64,000 bases of DNA. Origin: Peltaster fructicola. Its lineage: Eukaryota; Ascomycota; Dothideomycetes. The translations under genes were made by a program, and so were the position numbers. Where the stretch lies: NCBI GenBank assembly GCA_001592805.2, contig CP051140.1, forward strand, positions 683,501-747,500, written 5' to 3'. Below are positions 62,513-64,000 of this stretch, one piece after another; position 1 is the first letter of the stretch, and every line of letters starts with the position of its first letter. Below the pieces are notes generated by a model. It had not been told where the DNA came from. It made no database searches and saw only the letters and a program-made list of their open reading frames with translations.

Positions 62513-63337
62513 GGTTTGCTTGTGCTTTGAGGGAGGAAGAACTGTAGATGTGGATCGTGGAGAGGAGGACATAATTATATCATCCAGGAGAGGTTGAGAC
62601 GGTCACTTACGTTGACAATGTGCCTGCCACAGATCCACCTGGAAAGGCAGGAGTACGCTTGCTAGTCGATGATCAGTGAGGCCTATGGGCACTGGATGAT
62701 GGTCCATGGTGCAGAGATGGCATTCCTGTTGTAGCCACCGTGCACCGCGTAGATGGAATGCGCCCACGTGGTAAGATACAGTGATATACACGCCAGCGAC
62801 ATTTCGACGTCAACTAGTGGCTGGTCTGTGGATTGTCAAGCAGCGATGTCGCCCGAGGTTGCATTGACCACTGCGTAGCATGAGTCTCTCAGCTCGTTGC
62901 TTGAGCATGGTCGAGACCGCACACTTCATATCGAATCGCGTCTCTTCACCGTGCATGTAATTGTCTGATCACCGTCATGGTAAGCTCGAGACTTGACATC
63001 TGCCGGTCGTAGTGTTGTCGAGACTGATGACTCTCGGCATCAGTGAAGGATGTATAATCTGTCAGTTCGTACAGTTGCTTGAAGATGATCTTGGTGTAAT
63101 GACTCGAGTTGAGCTATATCTAACGCCAAGAAGTCTGAGCGGCATGATTCCGTTGCTTAGGAGACCCATCACAACAACGTGGAGGCGTACTTTTAGCTCT
63201 CACACCTCATGCACGCCATCTAATCTTGCATGGATTGATCTGTCGTCTTCGAAACACTTCCGCCTATCCTTCTCCATCTTCATCACCTCGCCGTTCTACA
63301 GCCCTTCGATTCGCGACAATCCTTACCCACTTTCAAT
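62513..63337. other. Divergent intergenic region, AA11 LPMO / secreted protein
   Basis: 825 bases between opposing starts. Pyrimidine-rich just before 63338. No gene, repeat or specific regulator site is supported. Confidence 0.4.
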
Positions 63338-64000
63338 ATGCGCTACTCATCAGTCCTTCTGGCGCTTCCAGCTGTCGCTCTCGCACAACAGCAGATTCCA
63401 CTAGTCGACCAGATCAAAGGATGGTTCAACAAGGCGACCGCATCGATCTCCTCCGTCGTGCCTAACATCCCCACGTCGATCGCAGTACCGAACCCTGCTG
63501 CAGCTGCCGCCGCAAAGTACGCCGAGCTGAAGGTTGTCCCTGTAACACTAGAGAACCACAAGACGCTCCTTCAGCCAGGCGCAGCAACAGCCAGTCCAGG
63601 CATTGAAGAGTGGTTAATATACGTCACTGGCGGTAACAAGACATGCTTTGGTATGTGCCAGCGTGCAGAGACAGCTTGGAACGAGAGCGTGGCCTTGATC
63701 TCAGCTTCTGCTAAGAACCCACCAAACCTTGGAATGATCAACTGCGAGCAAGAAGCTGTGCTATGTCACGCCTGGGCAACACATCCACCATGTCTCTTGC
63801 ACATGCAGCTGCCACAGCCATTTGCAGACCAGTCGACTCCATCATCAACTGTTCGTCACATGAACATCAACCGTACCAGCGTCAACGCACCTGACCTCGC
63901 TGCACTCGTCCTCCAGAACAAGATCCTCGACCTCAAGCCGTACGACTCGATTTTCCAGCCATTTGATGGTTTGCTCGCAAAGACTGGTCTCCAGCTTCCA
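63338..64000 (+). CDS. Secreted thioredoxin-fold-like protein, 3' end cut by window
   Basis: Open frame of 221 codons from ATG 63338 to the window edge with no stop. The signal peptide is MRYSSVLLALPAVALA, followed by a Gln-rich start (QQQIPLVDQIKGWF). After an Ala-rich stretch comes a thioredoxin-like strand pattern (EEWLIYVTGG) ending in a CFGMC motif, where a thioredoxin would have CxxC. Further Cys in MINCEQEAVLCHAW and HPPCLLHMQLP could pair as structural disulfides. There is no classical WCGPC. Fungal secreted or ER proteins of this type exist, but I cannot name a function. A membrane anchor could follow beyond the edge. Confidence 0.7.
   Translation, partial: MRYSSVLLALPAVALAQQQIPLVDQIKGWFNKATASISSVVPNIPTSIAVPNPAAAAAAKYAELKVVPVTLENHKTLLQPGAATASPGIEEWLIYVTGGNKTCFGMCQRAETAWNESVALISASAKNPPNLGMINCEQEAVLCHAWATHPPCLLHMQLPQPFADQSTPSSTVRHMNINRTSVNAPDLAALVLQNKILDLKPYDSIFQPFDGLLAKTGLQLP

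Overview
The window is nuclear DNA of a filamentous ascomycete (Pezizomycotina). The signs are densely packed single genes on both strands, GT-AG introns of about 46-111 bases with CTAAC/CTGAC-type branch sites, and a fungal gene set: psi-factor oxygenase, class II DAHP synthase, AA11 LPMO with an X278-like module, xylulokinase and fungal-type ERG9. The proteins look most like Dothideomycetes, but that class assignment is an impression only. No prophage, CRISPR array, intact transposon or rRNA was seen, and no convincing tRNA.

Layout. 1-3430 (-): fatty-acid oxygenase Ppo, cut by the left edge. 4527-5547 (+): enoyl reductase TSC13. 5638-8844 (-): WDR62/MABP1-like WD40 protein. 10215-12332 (+): acetyl-CoA synthetase. 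13020-15473 (+): ADAM metalloprotease. 15599-18601 (-): mitochondrial AAA ATPase. 18602-20106: gene-poor stretch with relics. 20107-20691 (+): AP-3 sigma. 21069-24280 (+): BRCT protein with a broken frame. 24447-24879 (-): HYPK-like. 25731-26280 (+): small membrane protein. 26479-27921 (-): class II DAHP synthase. 28388-28870 (+): small disordered protein. 29056-30947 (-): xylulokinase. 31416-32645 (-): Myb/SANT-like protein. 34104-34640 (-): YwbE plus zinc finger. 35030-37801 (+): CWC22. 37871-38803 (-): peroxiredoxin. 39459-40985 (-): PHAF1/UPF0183. 41462-45059 (+): kinesin-5. 45398-46936 (+): squalene synthase. 47483-49210 (+): TPR protein. 49796-51517 (+): DCR2-like phosphatase. 52015-53892 (+): GH30 glucanase with a broken frame. 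54085-57247 (-): RFC1 with a broken frame. 57572-58326 (+): mitochondrial uL16. 58385-59618 (-): sorbitol-dehydrogenase-like enzyme. 59826-60665 (+): SDR. 60755-62512 (-): AA11 LPMO. 63338-64000 (+): secreted thioredoxin-like protein, cut by the right edge.

Most genes are unrelated housekeeping genes (splicing, replication, mitosis, sterol and very-long-chain fatty acid synthesis, vesicle traffic). Three groups hang together. Carbon use: acetyl-CoA synthetase, xylulokinase and the divergent polyol dehydrogenase/SDR pair. Cell-wall polymer attack: GH30 and AA11. Secreted or surface proteins: ADAM and the terminal thioredoxin-like protein. No classical secondary-metabolite cluster is visible.

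The main surprises are three apparent one-base losses inside otherwise good genes (BRCT, GH30, RFC1), which most likely reflect sequence or assembly indels; two 51-base introns whose length is a multiple of three and which lack stops, so retention would be translatable; a peroxiredoxin with a 130-residue tail; and a duplicated block with tRNA-promoter-like boxes near 19.5-19.75 kb.
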